Shown here: one piece after another, positions 44,993-54,950 of the stretch
How positions within the stretch are numbered: the stretch's first letter is position 1
Layout of the letters: each line of letters starts with the position of its first letter
From: Simmondsia chinensis
Lineage: Eukaryota > Streptophyta > Magnoliopsida > Caryophyllales > Simmondsiaceae
Length of the DNA stretch: 64,000 nt
Direction of reading: 5' to 3'
NCBI GenBank assembly: GCA_018398585.1
Contig: JAGTTD010000010.1
Coordinates: 17,978,005 to 18,042,004 of the forward strand
Position numbers and translations under genes: made by a program
The notes under the pieces: generated by a model
Told to the model about the DNA's origin: nothing
Database searches by the model: none
Seen by the model: the letters and a program-made list of their open reading frames with translations, nothing else

Positions 44993-45806
44993 TCTTTTGA
45001 AGAAAGAACACAAAGGTAAAACGAGTCAAAAAAAGGCAGATGATAAAAAGACTGTAGCTGCAGTGACAGGTGATGATAATGATCATCATGAAACATTGTT
45101 ATGTGCTCATGGTGAGTGCAATCATATAAGTGATCATGATGTTGAACGGATTGTTGATTCTGGTGCTTCTAAGAGAGAGTATTTTTCTATTTACAAAGCA
45201 GAAGACTTTTCTGGTGCTTCTAAGAGAGAGTATTTTTCTATTTACAAAGCAGAAGACTTTGGTACTGTGAAAATGGGAAACAGTAGTATTGCTAAGATTG
45301 TTGGGATTGGGGATATCCGTGTACAAACTAATACTGGTTGCACTGTTATTCTGAAAAGCGTACGACATATTCCTAAAGTGTGCCTTAATCTAATTTCTGT
45401 GAATGTTCTGGACAAAGAAGGTTATACACATCATCTTGGTGATGGAAAATGGAAGCTTACCAAGGGGTCACTGATAGTAGCCAGAGAAAAGCTTTGTTGT
45501 TCTTTATACAAGATACATGTGACAGTGTGCGGTGGTGATTTGAACGCGATCAAGGATAATACTTCACTGAATTTGTGGCACGGATGGCTAGCTCATGCCA
45601 GTGAGAAAGGGTTGCAGATATTGGCTAAAGAGTCCCTCATTCATTCACTTGAAGGAAAGTCATTGAACCCTTGTGATGATTGTTTGTTAGGCAAGCAATA
45701 TAGAGTCAGTTTTCGTAAACAGTTGAAACAAAAACAAAATAAGCTCGAATTGATACAGTCTCATGTATATGGTCCTATAGAGGTGGAGTCTCTAGGAGGA
45801 AATTGA
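44993..45806 (+). pseudogene. Protease and pre-integrase of the Tnt1-like element, with active-site duplication
   Basis: The frame continues through KKEHKGKTSQKKADD to the protease motif IVDSGASKREYFSIYKAEDF (about 45145-45206). It then repeats SGASKREYFSIYKAEDF in frame. The 51-bp direct repeat (45159-45209 and 45210-45260) places a second SGAS after the first DSGAS; the second copy lacks the preceding aspartate. The domain goes on with GIGDIRVQTNTGCTVILKSV and CLNLISVNVLDKEG. The pre-integrase zinc finger follows (LWHGWLAHASEKGL, CDDCLLGKQYRVSF). A TGA at 45804 ends the frame just before the integrase core. Confidence 0.85.
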
Positions 45807-46655
45807 TATTTTGTTACTTTTATTGATGATGCTTTGCGAAAAACTTGGGAGTTTTTGTTGAAAACCAAAAGCTAGGAATTTGAAGTCTTTCCGCAATTTC
45901 ATGCCATGGTGAAGAGATAGACAAGGATGTTGCTAAAATGTCTCCAAACTGACAATGGGAGAGAGTACGTTAAATGAAATTTTAGAAGGTATTGTAAAAA
46001 GCATGGGATTCGCCATGAAAGAACAGAACCAGGAACTCCTCAGCACGATGGTGTCGCAGAAAGAATGAATAGAACCATTGTGGAGAAAACCAGATGTTTG
46101 CTCAAAATGTCGAAGCTGCCTAAGGCATTTTAGGGTGAAGCTGTGAACATTGCTGTGTACATCATCAATAGAGGTCCATCAGATTCTTTGAATTTTGACA
46201 TTCCTGAGAGAGTGTGGACCGAGAAAGACATTTCTTATTCTCACTTGAAGTTTTTTGGATACAAAGCCTTCATGCATGTGCCAAAGGAACAAAGATCCAA
46301 GCTTGACAATAAAGCCACTCCGTGCATATTTTTAGGATATGGTGATGAGGAGTTTGGTTACAGATTATGGGACCCCGTGAAGAAAAGGACCGTGAGAAGT
46401 AGAGATGTCGTGTTTCATGAACATGAGAACATGGCTGATTTTGACAAGTCAGAGAATACTACATGTGCTCTATGTGGTGTTGTTAATACTAGACCGATTT
46501 CATCTTCATCAGGTGCCACAAATGAAGAGCGGGTCTTTGATGGGACAGAACTCGAGAATGACACTGAGCCAATTACAGTTAATGATGCTCCAAGTACATA
46601 CGGTGTTGAGCAAGGGAAGCCAGTCCCTGCACCAGTGACTACTGAGCCTTAGTTG
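45807..46655 (+). pseudogene. Integrase core of the Tnt1-like element
   Basis: The core carries FVTFIDDALRKTWEF (first catalytic D region), LQTDNGREYV (second D) and GTPQHDGVAERMNRTIVEKT (E). The C-terminal part at 46143-46652 is well kept (IINRGPSDSLNFDIPERVW, HLKFFGYKAFMHVP, CIFLGYGDEEFGYRLWDP, SRDVVFHE). Stops occur at about 45873, 45918, 45975 and 46128. Confidence 0.85.
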
Positions 46656-48285
46656 AGAAGGTCTGATAGAGAGCGCTAATCATCTATGAGATATTTCAGT
46701 TCTGATTATATTTGTCTCATTGATGAGGGGGAGCCAGAAAACTTGGAAGAAGTGTAGACTCATGAAGACAAAGATAATTGGGTGAAAGCCATGGATGAAG
46801 AGATGAATTCTTTAGAGAAGAACGGTACTTATGATTTAGTTGATTTTTCTTAGGGAAGAAAAGCACTTTAGAACAAGTGGGTGTTTAAGCTAAAAAAGAA
46901 TGGTGATCAAGTTGTGAAACATAAAGCTCAATTGGTGGTGAAAGGCTTCAATCAGAAGAAAGAGATTGACTTTGATGAGATCTTCGCTCCAGTTGTGAAG
47001 ATGAGTTTCATTTGAGTGGTACTGGGTATGCCAGCTAGTATGAATCTTGAGCTTGAATAGTTAGATGTGAAGATTGCATTTCTTCATGGTGACTTGCAAG
47101 AGGAGATCTACATGAAGCAGCCTGAAGGATATGAAGTGAAGGGTCAAGGGCACTTGGTTTGCATACTGAAAAAGAGCTTGTATGATTTGAAACAGGCTCC
47201 TAGGCAGCAGTACAAGAAATTGGACTCCTTTTATGGTATGTCAAAGGTACAAGAAAATAGCTGCAGATCATTGCATGTACATAAGAAAATTCACTAGAGG
47301 TAATTTCATCATTTTACTATTTCATGTTGATGATATGCCAATTGTTGGTTAAGATGCAAATATGATTCTAAGGCTCAAGAGGAGTTGTCAAAGTCTTTTG
47401 AATTAAAGATTTTGGTTTAGCAAAGCAAATTTTGGATATGGAGATTACCCGCGGCAGAGAAGCTAGAAAGTTGTGGTTGTCACAAGAAAAGTATGTTCAA
47501 CAGGTGCTAGATACGTTCAACATGAAGAGTGCTAAACCAATTAGCACACCTCTTGTCTCACATTTCAAATTAAGTAAATAGTCTTGCCCTGTGACTAAGG
47601 AAGAGAAAGAAGAGATGCCATCTATTCCTTACTCCTCTGTTGTTGGGTCTTTGATGTATGCCATGGTTTGTACTAGGACAGATATTGCTCATGTTGTGGG
47701 TGTTGTGAGCAGATTTCTTTCGAATCTAGGAAAAGTTCATTAGGGAGCAATAAAGTGGATATTCAGATATTTGTGGGGTACTTCAAAATAGTGTTTGAGT
47801 TTTGGAGGCTCAGGACCAATTCTTGAAGGGTATATATATTATGATATGGCAGGATGTCTCGATAGTAGGAAATCTACTTCGGGGTATTTGTTCACTTTTA
47901 GAGGAGGAGTTATGTCCTGGCAGTCCAGATTGTAAAAATGTGTTGCTCTCTCCACTGCTAAAGCTGAGAATATTGCTGCTATTGAAGCAGGGAAAGAGAT
48001 GTTGTGGATGAAGAGGTTTATTCAAGAGTTGGGTCTGAAACATAAAGGTTATATGTATTCTGTGATAGTCATAGTGCGATAAATCTAAGTAAGAATTCCA
48101 TGTACCATGCTCGCATAAAGCATATTGATGTGAGGTATCATTGGTTGCATTTTGTGATTGAAAAAAAGCTGATGATGCTGAAAAAGATTCACACTAACAA
48201 GAACATGGCTGATATGTTGACTAAAGTTGTGCCTAGTGGCAAGGTCGACTTGTGCATTAAGTTGGCTAGTATGGACTCCAAGTAG
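46656..48285 (+). pseudogene. RT and RNase H of the Tnt1-like element
   Basis: RT reads EEMNSLEKNGTYDLVDF, KWVFKLKKNGDQVVKHKAQL and [20 protein letters not shown]. After a break the catalytic motif reads HVDDMPIVG at about 47323-47348, with H for the usual Y. RNase H includes YDMAGCLDSRKSTSGYLFTF, MSWQSRLQKCVALSTAKAE and KHIDVRYHWLHFVIE, ending LTKVVPSGKVDLCIKLA at 48285. Stops and frameshifts (for example 47337-47420) disrupt it. Confidence 0.86.
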
Positions 48286-48319
48286 CCTGATGCGAAGTCC
48301 TCTCCTCCTCGCAGTGGGC

Positions 48320-48333
48320 TGGAGGGGGAGATT
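48320..48333 (+). other. Polypurine tract of the Tnt1-like element
   Basis: GGAGGGGGAGATTT directly before the 3' LTR. Confidence 0.85.
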
Positions 48334-49011
48334 TGTGGGGTACATAATATGTACTTTGGTCCAGCCCATGAGTTTAAAGTCATTTTCAAATGAAAGTAAA
48401 AAAAAGAAAATATTAGTTATGGGTCTTAAGCCCATGTGTTGCCCTTGACTCTATAAAACTCATGAGGGTTTTGTAATTGGGGTGTATATATATATTATTA
48501 TTATATGATTTTGTGAAGGCAACTAGATATAATCCAAAAGAAAAGTAAGCGGCAGAAACACGAGAAGCAAAAACGAGAGAAAGAGCTTCGTTATATTCTC
48601 GATAGTTGCAGCTGTGGCAAGGAGAGATCAAGTTTCAATCTTAGAGCAATTTGGAGCGGGTTTTCTAGGCATTGATTGGAGTGAATTGATGGGGTAAATC
48701 AATTGTTCTCGGGCCTAGGGAGGTAATCCTTGTATCGCTAAATTTGCTTATAGGTTTCAAGTTAGGGCAAACATCTTGACAACATAAACGTTGTAATTGC
48801 TATTTTCTATAGTGAATTTTGCTATCGATTTGCCTCGTGGTTTTTCCCTCTACTCTGGAGGGTTACACTATATCTGGTGTTGATTTAATTTCCTTATATT
48901 TATTTCGTTGTTGATATTTGGTGATATTGGTGTACCCTGTGATTTATATCTATCATTAATATTGGCTTAAGTGGTCGATTTGAATCGGGTTTAGGTGTCT
49001 AGACCCCAACA
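48334..49011 (+). repeat. 3' LTR of the Tnt1-like element
   Basis: 678 bp, TGTGGGGTACATAATATG to TAGACCCCAACA, followed by the ATTCT target duplication. Matches 43481-44217. Confidence 0.94.
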
Positions 49012-49016
49012 ATTCT

Positions 49017-49664
49017 AAATTTATGAGAAATTGAGTCATTGCACGAAATAACATAAAAAGAAAAAAATATTTTTAAAATTAACTTTCAAATAAAACTATT
49101 TACCTAAAGGATGTCCACATCATACATGCATGTCTATTTTTATTAAATTTATAATATTTTTTATTGAAATATATAAATAAAATTTAATTATATGTAAAGA
49201 AATTTAATTAAAAGAATTTGGTCTCCACCTATAAATGCCAGCACTTTGGCGGCCAGAAAATAAAAAGCAAAGAAAAATCTGCAAAGAGTTATCCGTTACA
49301 AAGCAAATTTAAATTAGTCAACCACTCACAATTATAGGTTGTTGTCCTCCAAAGGGCAAGGGTTTACTGTTCATTTCTCACCCACCAAATTATCATCTTT
49401 GAAATTCAGTTATAAAGGTCAACGCCTCTCCTAAATAACCCAGTTGCCCTCTCTTTCTTTATTCATAAAAAATTCTAAGACGTACATAAATTGTACTTAT
49501 ATATAGTGAATAGAAATTATAGACATTAGCTTTTCCCATTTTTTCTATGGGGAAGAGGCCTGCTTGAATAAACAGAGATTTTTGTAAATGCCGCTTTATT
49601 CTTAATAAGAAATTCTTCTGTTTGATCATCAAAGAGAGGAAGAGGGGTGCCTACGCTGGTCAAC
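49017..49664 (+). promoter_or_regulatory. Upstream region and leader of the H+-ATPase gene, with a 6-codon uORF
   Basis: This 650-bp AT-rich stretch lies between the Tnt1-like element and the H+-ATPase start codon. A possible TATA box (TTATATATAG) is at about 49497-49506. A small upstream ORF at 49547-49567 (ATG GGG AAG AGG CCT GCT TGA) would lie in the leader about 100 bases before the main ATG. Short uORFs in the leader are documented for Nicotiana plasma-membrane H+-ATPase genes. The transcription start is not known here, so both calls are inference. Confidence 0.5.
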
Positions 49665-49815
49665 ATGGGCTTTGAGGGAGACATCTCGCTTGATCACATA
49701 AAAAATGAGAGCGTCGATCTTGTATGTTAAAGATCTTTTTGGATTCGACACATTATTTAAGATGATACGACTACATGAAATGAACATGACACTTTTGCTA
49801 TGATATGACATATGT

Positions 49816-49873
<58 letters not shown>

Positions 49874-50381
49874 TTAATACTATGATGATATGAACTAAAT
49901 TTGGTTATATTAATTTGGTAATCTATTTTAATTGCTATGAATATGCAAGGTATTCATTGCTTGTGTCATTCGTAAGAGCATACTATTGGTATGTTTGTAA
50001 ATTGATGAACTAATATTTAGTAAAAACGTTAAGACCCATATAATCAAAAGGGTAACTGGGTTTAGCAAAGATTGAGGACTCATGACCAATAAATAAAGGG
50101 GTCTAGATCAGTTTAATCCCTTTTTTAAAACCTGACACATAACATGAACATGAATATGATACGACACCACACATTTACCAACGCTATTAGTACTATGTCA
50201 ATGTGGGTAATTTTGCTATGCTAAAAAGGATAGAGAGTTGAGTATGAATGGGGTTTTGTAGGAGAAAATTCCATTGGAGGAAGTTTTCGAGCAGCTGAAA
50301 TGTACAAAAGAAGGTTTGTCATCCCATGAAGGAGAAAAACGGCTCCAAATCTTTGGCTCCAACAAGCTTGAGGAGAAAAAG
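49665..50381 (+). CDS. Plasma-membrane H+-ATPase, coding exons 1 and 2 (partial gene)
   Basis: P-type (P3A) proton pump of the plasma membrane; it uses ATP to export H+ and energise uptake. Exon 1 (49665-49721, 19 codons: [19 protein letters not shown]) ends at a GTATGT donor. Exon 2 (50262-50381, 40 codons) follows a TTTTGTAG acceptor and ends at a GTAACA donor. Both introns are phase 0. Exon 2 carries [20 protein letters not shown] and [14 protein letters not shown], the hallmark cytosolic N-terminus of plant H+-ATPases (usual form IFGPNKLEEKK; S replaces P here). Transmembrane, phosphorylation and autoinhibitory regions would lie in later exons. A Tat-type retrotransposon starts 100 bases into intron 2 and runs past the window end, so the rest of the gene is not seen. 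Whether it is still functional is unknown. The N-terminal extension differs between family members, so the isoform is not named. Confidence 0.88.
49809..49874. repeat. GT/TA microsatellite in intron 1 of the H+-ATPase gene
   Basis: A (TG)n run of more than 20 units (with one GA interruption) continues into (TA)n. Confidence 0.95.
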
Positions 50382-50480
50382 GTAACACTTCCCCCTTTTA
50401 TTTACTCTTTTCATATAAGACTTTGTTTTTTTTAGTGAAGTCTATTCCTTTTCTATGTTTATTGTTCTCTTATATATATG

Positions 50481-50842
50481 TGTTTCGGGATTTTTTGGAT
50501 GGGTTCTTGAGGGTGGAACGAGGCTCAAGTTCCTTGTCCTTCTTGTGAGATTTCTTCCTCTATTTATAGGAGAATGTAGGCTTGGGTAGCAAGTAATGGG
50601 GGCCAGGTACCGCCTGGTTTTGTCAGTTAATGGGTGCACGAGTGACCTTTAGGGATGAGGTTGCTTATGTGAGGGTGTTAAAAGAGGCGGTAATGGTTCA
50701 TGGGCCCCGTACCTCCTGGTGGCGGGTAAGTAGGGAGGCGATAGTGGCTCCTAGGCCCTGTACCTCCCAGTGGCGGGTAAGTAGGGAGGCGGTGGTGGCT
50801 CCTCGGCCCTGTACCGCCTGGTGATCACTTTTATAGTCATCA
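50481..50842 (-). repeat. 3' LTR of the Tat element, with three 51-bp minisatellite units
   Basis: In + orientation TGTTTCGGGATTTTTTGGAT to TTATAGTCATCA. The first 200 bases match 63461-63660 almost perfectly. 50683-50825 contains about three GGCGGT..GGCTCC..CCCTGTACC units of 51 bp. Confidence 0.9.
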
Positions 50843-50868
50843 GTTAGGCCCCCACTTTGAGGCCAAAG
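50843..50868 (-). other. Polypurine tract region of the Tat element
   Basis: On the minus strand AAAGTGGGGGCCTAAC abuts the LTR start TGATGACTATAAAAG. It overlaps the upstream region of the antisense F-box-like ORF. Confidence 0.7.
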
Positions 50869-50886
50869 ATTGTTTGGCTTTAAAGT

Positions 50887-50900
50887 GTATAAATATACCT
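50887..50900 (+). promoter_or_regulatory. TATA-like box upstream of the F-box-like ORF
   Basis: GTGTATAAATATACC lies about 80 bases before ATG 50971, the usual distance for a plant promoter with a short leader. It lies inside the retrotransposon, just inside the LTR. Function is inferred only. Confidence 0.45.
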
Positions 50901-50970
50901 TCCCTCCTTCCTCATTTGTGCTCTTCGGATTTTCTCCATTTGTTTACTAACATCTTCTAAAAGTTAAACT

Positions 50971-52122
50971 ATGGAGGACGTTGTTCGTGAGATGTTATCA
51001 TTGCTCCCTACCAAATCCCTTTTGAGATTCTGTTATGCTTCCTCGGGTTTTTATAATTTACTGACTAATAGTGATTTTGTCACAAAACAATCTTTCCATG
51101 CGCTTGAGCGTGATGCGGATGTGGTCTTGTTGCAACCGGGTAGTGAGTTTTCTCGTGATAGCTTAGGGGCGTTTTTGTCTACCGGGGACTTTTCGCCCCT
51201 TGCGCCACCGGAAGTGATGGAAGTGCTGACGGACAACGTTAGAGTTTTTGGCATTCAGGGTGGCTTAGTATTATACCGGGACTATAATCTTTCCAAGCTG
51301 TTTGTGTGCAACCCTGCGCTGGGTGTGCGTCAACCGGTGCCATTTCCTGAGGAGGTTTTGGTAAACGTCTTGGACACGCCTTTAAATCTGATGTTCAGGT
51401 GCTATGACTCCACTAGCCAGTTCGGCTTCTATCTCTTTCTTATGAAGATGGATTTGTCCTCCCCCTGTCACGGCCTCTGGCCTACCGCGTACCAGGTGTA
51501 CTTTTGGCGGGGCGACTGGAGCTTTTGGGGGAGCTTGGATGTGGGTCCCCAAAATGTTTTCCTCACAGATCATGTCTGTTTGCGTGGGGACCTTTTCTTT
51601 TTGTCTGATTGGGGGCACTACATTGTGGGCAACAACGACTGTCCGTACATAGTTCGCTGGAATACCGTGACGGGAGCTGTTCATAACATGACTCTTCCGG
51701 GGTCGGTTTGGGACAATCTATCCTCGAGCCGAGATGTCAAGATTGCAAAATGGTGGGACACCACGACGGGACCTCCGTCATTGTGCTTGATTACACTTCG
51801 GAGCTCGGTGTTTACTATTTGGACGCTAACAAATATGGAGGATCCCACCTCTTGGGTAAGGCGTGACCGGTTATTTGTGCGGTTGCCGTGGTCTGGAGGC
51901 AGGTGGGATCCGGCCATTACAAGCTTTGCTGTATCTAAAGAGCATCTGATGTTTACCGCCCGCAACCAGGTTTTCCGGTGCGCGCTTAGGGGAGACCATA
52001 GTGGCCGTCCTGCTTTCTTGGGACATTATCATGGGGAATTCCATACTCAGTTGTTCCCATACGCAAGTTCTTTGTTTCGCTGTGGGAGTGACCACATGAT
52101 CCTTCATCCCCCGTTTGAGTAG
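50971..52122 (+). CDS. Intact F-box-like protein (383 aa), antisense cargo of the Tat element
   Basis: An uninterrupted, intronless 383-codon ORF starts at ATG 50971 (context AACTATGG) and ends at TAG 52120-52122. Residues 3-40 (VVREMLSLLPTKSLLRFCYA then SSGFYNLLTNSDFV) fit the plant F-box pattern, which binds SKP1 in SCF ubiquitin ligases; the usual opening L-P dipeptide is missing. The rest is rich in tryptophan and in beta-type segments (VCLRGDLFFLSDWGHYIV, YIVRWNTVTGAVHNMTLPGS), as in plant F-box proteins with a C-terminal substrate-binding beta domain, but I cannot assign Kelch or FBA repeats. It lies between the 3' LTR and the tandem arrays, antisense to gag-pol and in the same direction as the host ATPase. 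All retroelement genes around it are damaged while this frame is clean. Capture of a host gene is the likeliest origin; a long-standing element gene is the alternative. Confidence 0.75.
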   Translation: MEDVVREMLSLLPTKSLLRFCYASSGFYNLLTNSDFVTKQSFHALERDADVVLLQPGSEFSRDSLGAFLSTGDFSPLAPPEVMEVLTDNVRVFGIQGGLVLYRDYNLSKLFVCNPALGVRQPVPFPEEVLVNVLDTPLNLMFRCYDSTSQFGFYLFLMKMDLSSPCHGLWPTAYQVYFWRGDWSFWGSLDVGPQNVFLTDHVCLRGDLFFLSDWGHYIVGNNDCPYIVRWNTVTGAVHNMTLPGSVWDNLSSSRDVKIAKWWDTTTGPPSLCLITLRSSVFTIWTLTNMEDPTSWVRRDRLFVRLPWSGGRWDPAITSFAVSKEHLMFTARNQVFRCALRGDHSGRPAFLGHYHGEFHTQLFPYASSLFRCGSDHMILHPPFE

Positions 52123-52375
52123 GCCGTTAGGGAGGCGTGGCAGGTTCTTTTTGGTGTGCTACTTTTTGTTGTATCAGTTGCATTATCAGACGTCTATCGT
52201 AATGTAATCTCGATGTACATAGGTGTTACAGTTATAAAGGCTTTGTACTTTGACTTTTGCCCTTGTCTTATGTTTGCGTCTGTTTTATGTTTGCGTGAGT
52301 TTATTAGCTGCCCCTGATATTTGGCAGGGTTAAGAATCACGGGCTATCGAATTGGTGACAGTTTTACCGCCGGTC
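52123..52375 (+). other. 3' flank of the F-box-like ORF
   Basis: T-rich sequence with TTTTGTTGTATCAG and ATAATGTAATC-like words that could serve as 3' end signals for the ORF on its left. No coding content. Confidence 0.35.
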
Positions 52376-52985
52376 CCGGGTGTTAGGTGGGACACATAAC
52401 CGCCCCTGTGTTAGATGAGGCATAAAAACCGCGGGCTCTCAAACTCGTGAGAGTTTACCTCATGTCCCTAATGTTAGGTGGGACACATAACCGCCCCTGT
52501 GTTAGATGAGGCAAAAAAACCACGGGCTCTCAAGCTGGTAAGAGTTTACCGCCTGTCCCTGATGTTAGGTGGGACACATAACCGCCCCTGTGTTAGATGG
52601 GGCACAAAAACCGCGGGCTCTCAAGCTGGTGAGAGTTTACCCCCTATCCCTGATGTTAGGTGGGACACATAACTGCCCCTGTGTTAGATGGGGCACAAAA
52701 ACCGCGGGCTCTCAAGCTGGTGAGAGTTTACTGCCTGTCCCTGATGTTAGGTGGGACACATAACTGCCCCTGTGTTAGATGGGGCATAAAAACCGCGGGC
52801 TCTCAAGCTGGTGAGAGTTTACCGCCTATCCCTGATGTTAGGTGGGACACATAACCGCCCATGTGTTAGATGGGGCATAAAAACCACGGGCTCTCAAGCT
52901 GGTGAGATTTTACCGCATGTCCCTAATGTTAGGTGGGACACATAACCGCCCCTGTGTTAGATGGGGCATAACCAACCGTTTACAT
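52376..52985. repeat. 91-bp tandem array, 7 copies, inside the Tat element
   Basis: The word TGTTAGGTGGGACACATAAC recurs at 52381, 52472, 52563, 52654, 52745, 52836 and 52927, exactly 91 bp apart. Each unit also carries ACCGCCCCTGTGTTAGATG, AACCGCGGGCTCTCAAGCTG and a TTTACCGCC word. Units are nearly identical, so the array is young. The open frames in it are a side effect of the repeat. Confidence 0.95.
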
Positions 52986-53039
52986 GACTTCCACGTGGGG
53001 TGAAGGATAACCGCCTAACTTCTTGCTCCTTCGTTTTAA

Positions 53040-54950
53040 TTAAGCAAGAAGAGCCAAGCCCCCATTGTTCAAGAGATTTAGACAACCAAGGCCTTTTACT
53101 TTAGGTGAAAGCCAACCGCCTACGGGTCCATCGCGGTAGATAAAGGATGACCGCCCATCCCCTCCTTGCCCTTTGTTTTATCTTAGGCAAGAAGGACTAA
53201 GCCCCCATTGTTCAAGGGGTTTAGACAACCAAGGCCTTTCACTTTAAGTGAAAGCCAACCGCCTGCGGGTCCTTCGTGGTAGGTGAAGGATGACCGCCCA
53301 TCCCCTCCTTGCCCTTTGTTTTATCTTGGGCAAGAAGGACTAAGCCCCCATTGTTCAAGGGATTTAAACAACCAAGGCCTTTCACTTTAGGTGAAAGCCA
53401 ACCGCCTGCGGGTCCTTCGCGGTAGGTGAATGATGACCGCCCATCCCCTCCTTGCCCTTTGTTTTATCTTGGGCAAGAAGGACTAAGCCCCATTGTTCAA
53501 GGGGTTTAGACAACCAAGGCCTTTCACTTTAGGTGAAAGCCAACCGCCTGCGGGTCCTTCACGGTAGGTGAAGGATGACCGCCCATCCCCTCCTTGCCCT
53601 TTGTTTTATCTTCGGCAAGAAGGACTAAGCCCCAATTGTTCAAGGGACTTAGACAACCAAGGCCTTTCACTTTAGGTGAAAGCCAACCGCCTGCGGATCC
53701 TTCATGGTAGGTGAAGGATGACCGCCCATCCCCTCCTTGCCCTTTGTTTTATCTTGGGCAAGAAGGACTAAGCCCCCATTGTTCAAGGGACTTAGTCAAC
53801 CAAGGCCTTTCACTTTAGGTGAAAGCCAACCGCCTGCGGGTCCTTCACAGTAGGTGAAGGATGACCGCCCATCCCCTCCTTGCCCTTTGTTTCATCTTGG
53901 GTAAGAAGGACTGAGCCCCCATTGTTCAAGGGACTTAGACAACCAAGGCCTTTCACTTTAGGTGAAAGCCAACCGCCTGCGGGTCCTTCACTGTAGGTGA
54001 AGGATGACCGCCCATCCCCTGCTTGCCCTTTGTTTCATCTTGGGCAAGAAGGACTAAGCCCCCATTCTTCAAGGGACTTAGACAACCAAGGCCTTTCACT
54101 TTAGGTGAAAGCCAACCGCCTGCGGGTCCTTCACTGTAGGTGAAGGATTACCGCTCATTCCCTCCTTGCCCTTTGTTTCATCTTGGGTAAGAAGGACTAA
54201 GCCCCTATTGTTCAAGGGACTTAGTCAACCAAGGCCTTTCACTTTAGGTGAAAGCCAACCACCTGCGGGTCCTTTACGGTAGGTGAAGGATGACCGCCCA
54301 TCCCCTCCTTGCCCTTTGTTTCATCTTGGGCAAGAAGGACTAAGCCCCCATTGTTCAAGGGACTTAGACAACCAAGGCCTTTCACTTTAGGTGAAAGCCA
54401 ACCGCCTGCGGGTCCTTCACGGTAGGTGAAGGATGACTGCCCATTCCCTCCTTGCCCTTTGTTTTATCTTAGGCAAGAAGGACTAAGCCCCCATTGTTCA
54501 AGGGACTTAGTCAACCAAGGCCTTTCACTTTAGGTGAAGGCCAGCCGCCTAGGGGTCCTTCACGGTAGGTGAAGGATGACCGCCCATCCCCTCCTTGCCC
54601 TTTGTTTCATCTTGGGCAAGAAGGACTAAGCCCCCATTGTTCAAGGGACTTAGACAACCAAGGCCTTTCACTTTAGGTGAAAGCCAACCGCCTGCGGGTC
54701 CTTCACGGTAGGTGAAGGATGACCGCCCATTCCCTCCTTGCCCTTTGTTTCATCTTGGGCAAGAAGGACTAAGCCCCCATTGTTCAAGGGACTTAGTCAA
54801 CCAAGGCCTTTCACTTTAGGTGAAAGCCAACCGCCTGCGGGTCCTTCACGGCAGGTGAAGGATGACCGCCCATTCCCTCCTTGCCCTTTATTTCATCTTG
54901 GGCAAGAAGGACTAAGCCCCCATTGTTCAAGGGACTTAGACAACCGTGGT
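53040..54950. repeat. 143-bp tandem array, about 13 copies, inside the Tat element
   Basis: AAGGCCTTTCACTTTAGGTG recurs every 142-143 bp from 53088 to about 54803. Each unit contains CCAACCGCCTGCGGGTCC, GATGACCGCCCATCCCCTCC, TTGCCCTTTGTTT and CAAGAAGGACTAAGCCCCC. Copies differ at only a few positions. Short inverted pairs (CTTTCAC/GTGAAAG, GGTGAAGG/CCTTCACG) give each unit hairpin potential. Confidence 0.95.

Larger units (their letters stand above)
43481..49011 (+). mobile_element. Complete Tnt1-like copia element, mildly degenerate
   Basis: A 5.53-kb element with LTRs of 737 and 678 bp and a perfect target duplication ATTCT (43476-43480, 49012-49016). The + strand order is LTR, primer-binding site, gag, protease, integrase, RT, RNase H, polypurine tract, LTR. 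The gag start, RT words ([28 protein letters not shown]) and RNase H place it near tobacco Tnt1 (Tork lineage). Several single stops and frameshifts inactivate it. Its right end lies about 650 bases upstream of the H+-ATPase start codon. Confidence 0.94.

Noticed and set aside
51051..52107. Minus-strand frames of 67-100 codons under the F-box-like ORF
   Set aside because: They are shadows of the intact + strand frame and carry no recognisable motif.
52478..52854. Three 64-codon + frames of near-identical sequence
   Set aside because: They begin exactly 91 bp apart and are produced by the 91-bp array.
52376..54950. CRISPR-like appearance of regularly spaced repeats
   Set aside because: Repeats are head-to-tail without unique spacers, units are 91 and 143 bp, there are no cas genes, and the context is a plant retrotransposon.
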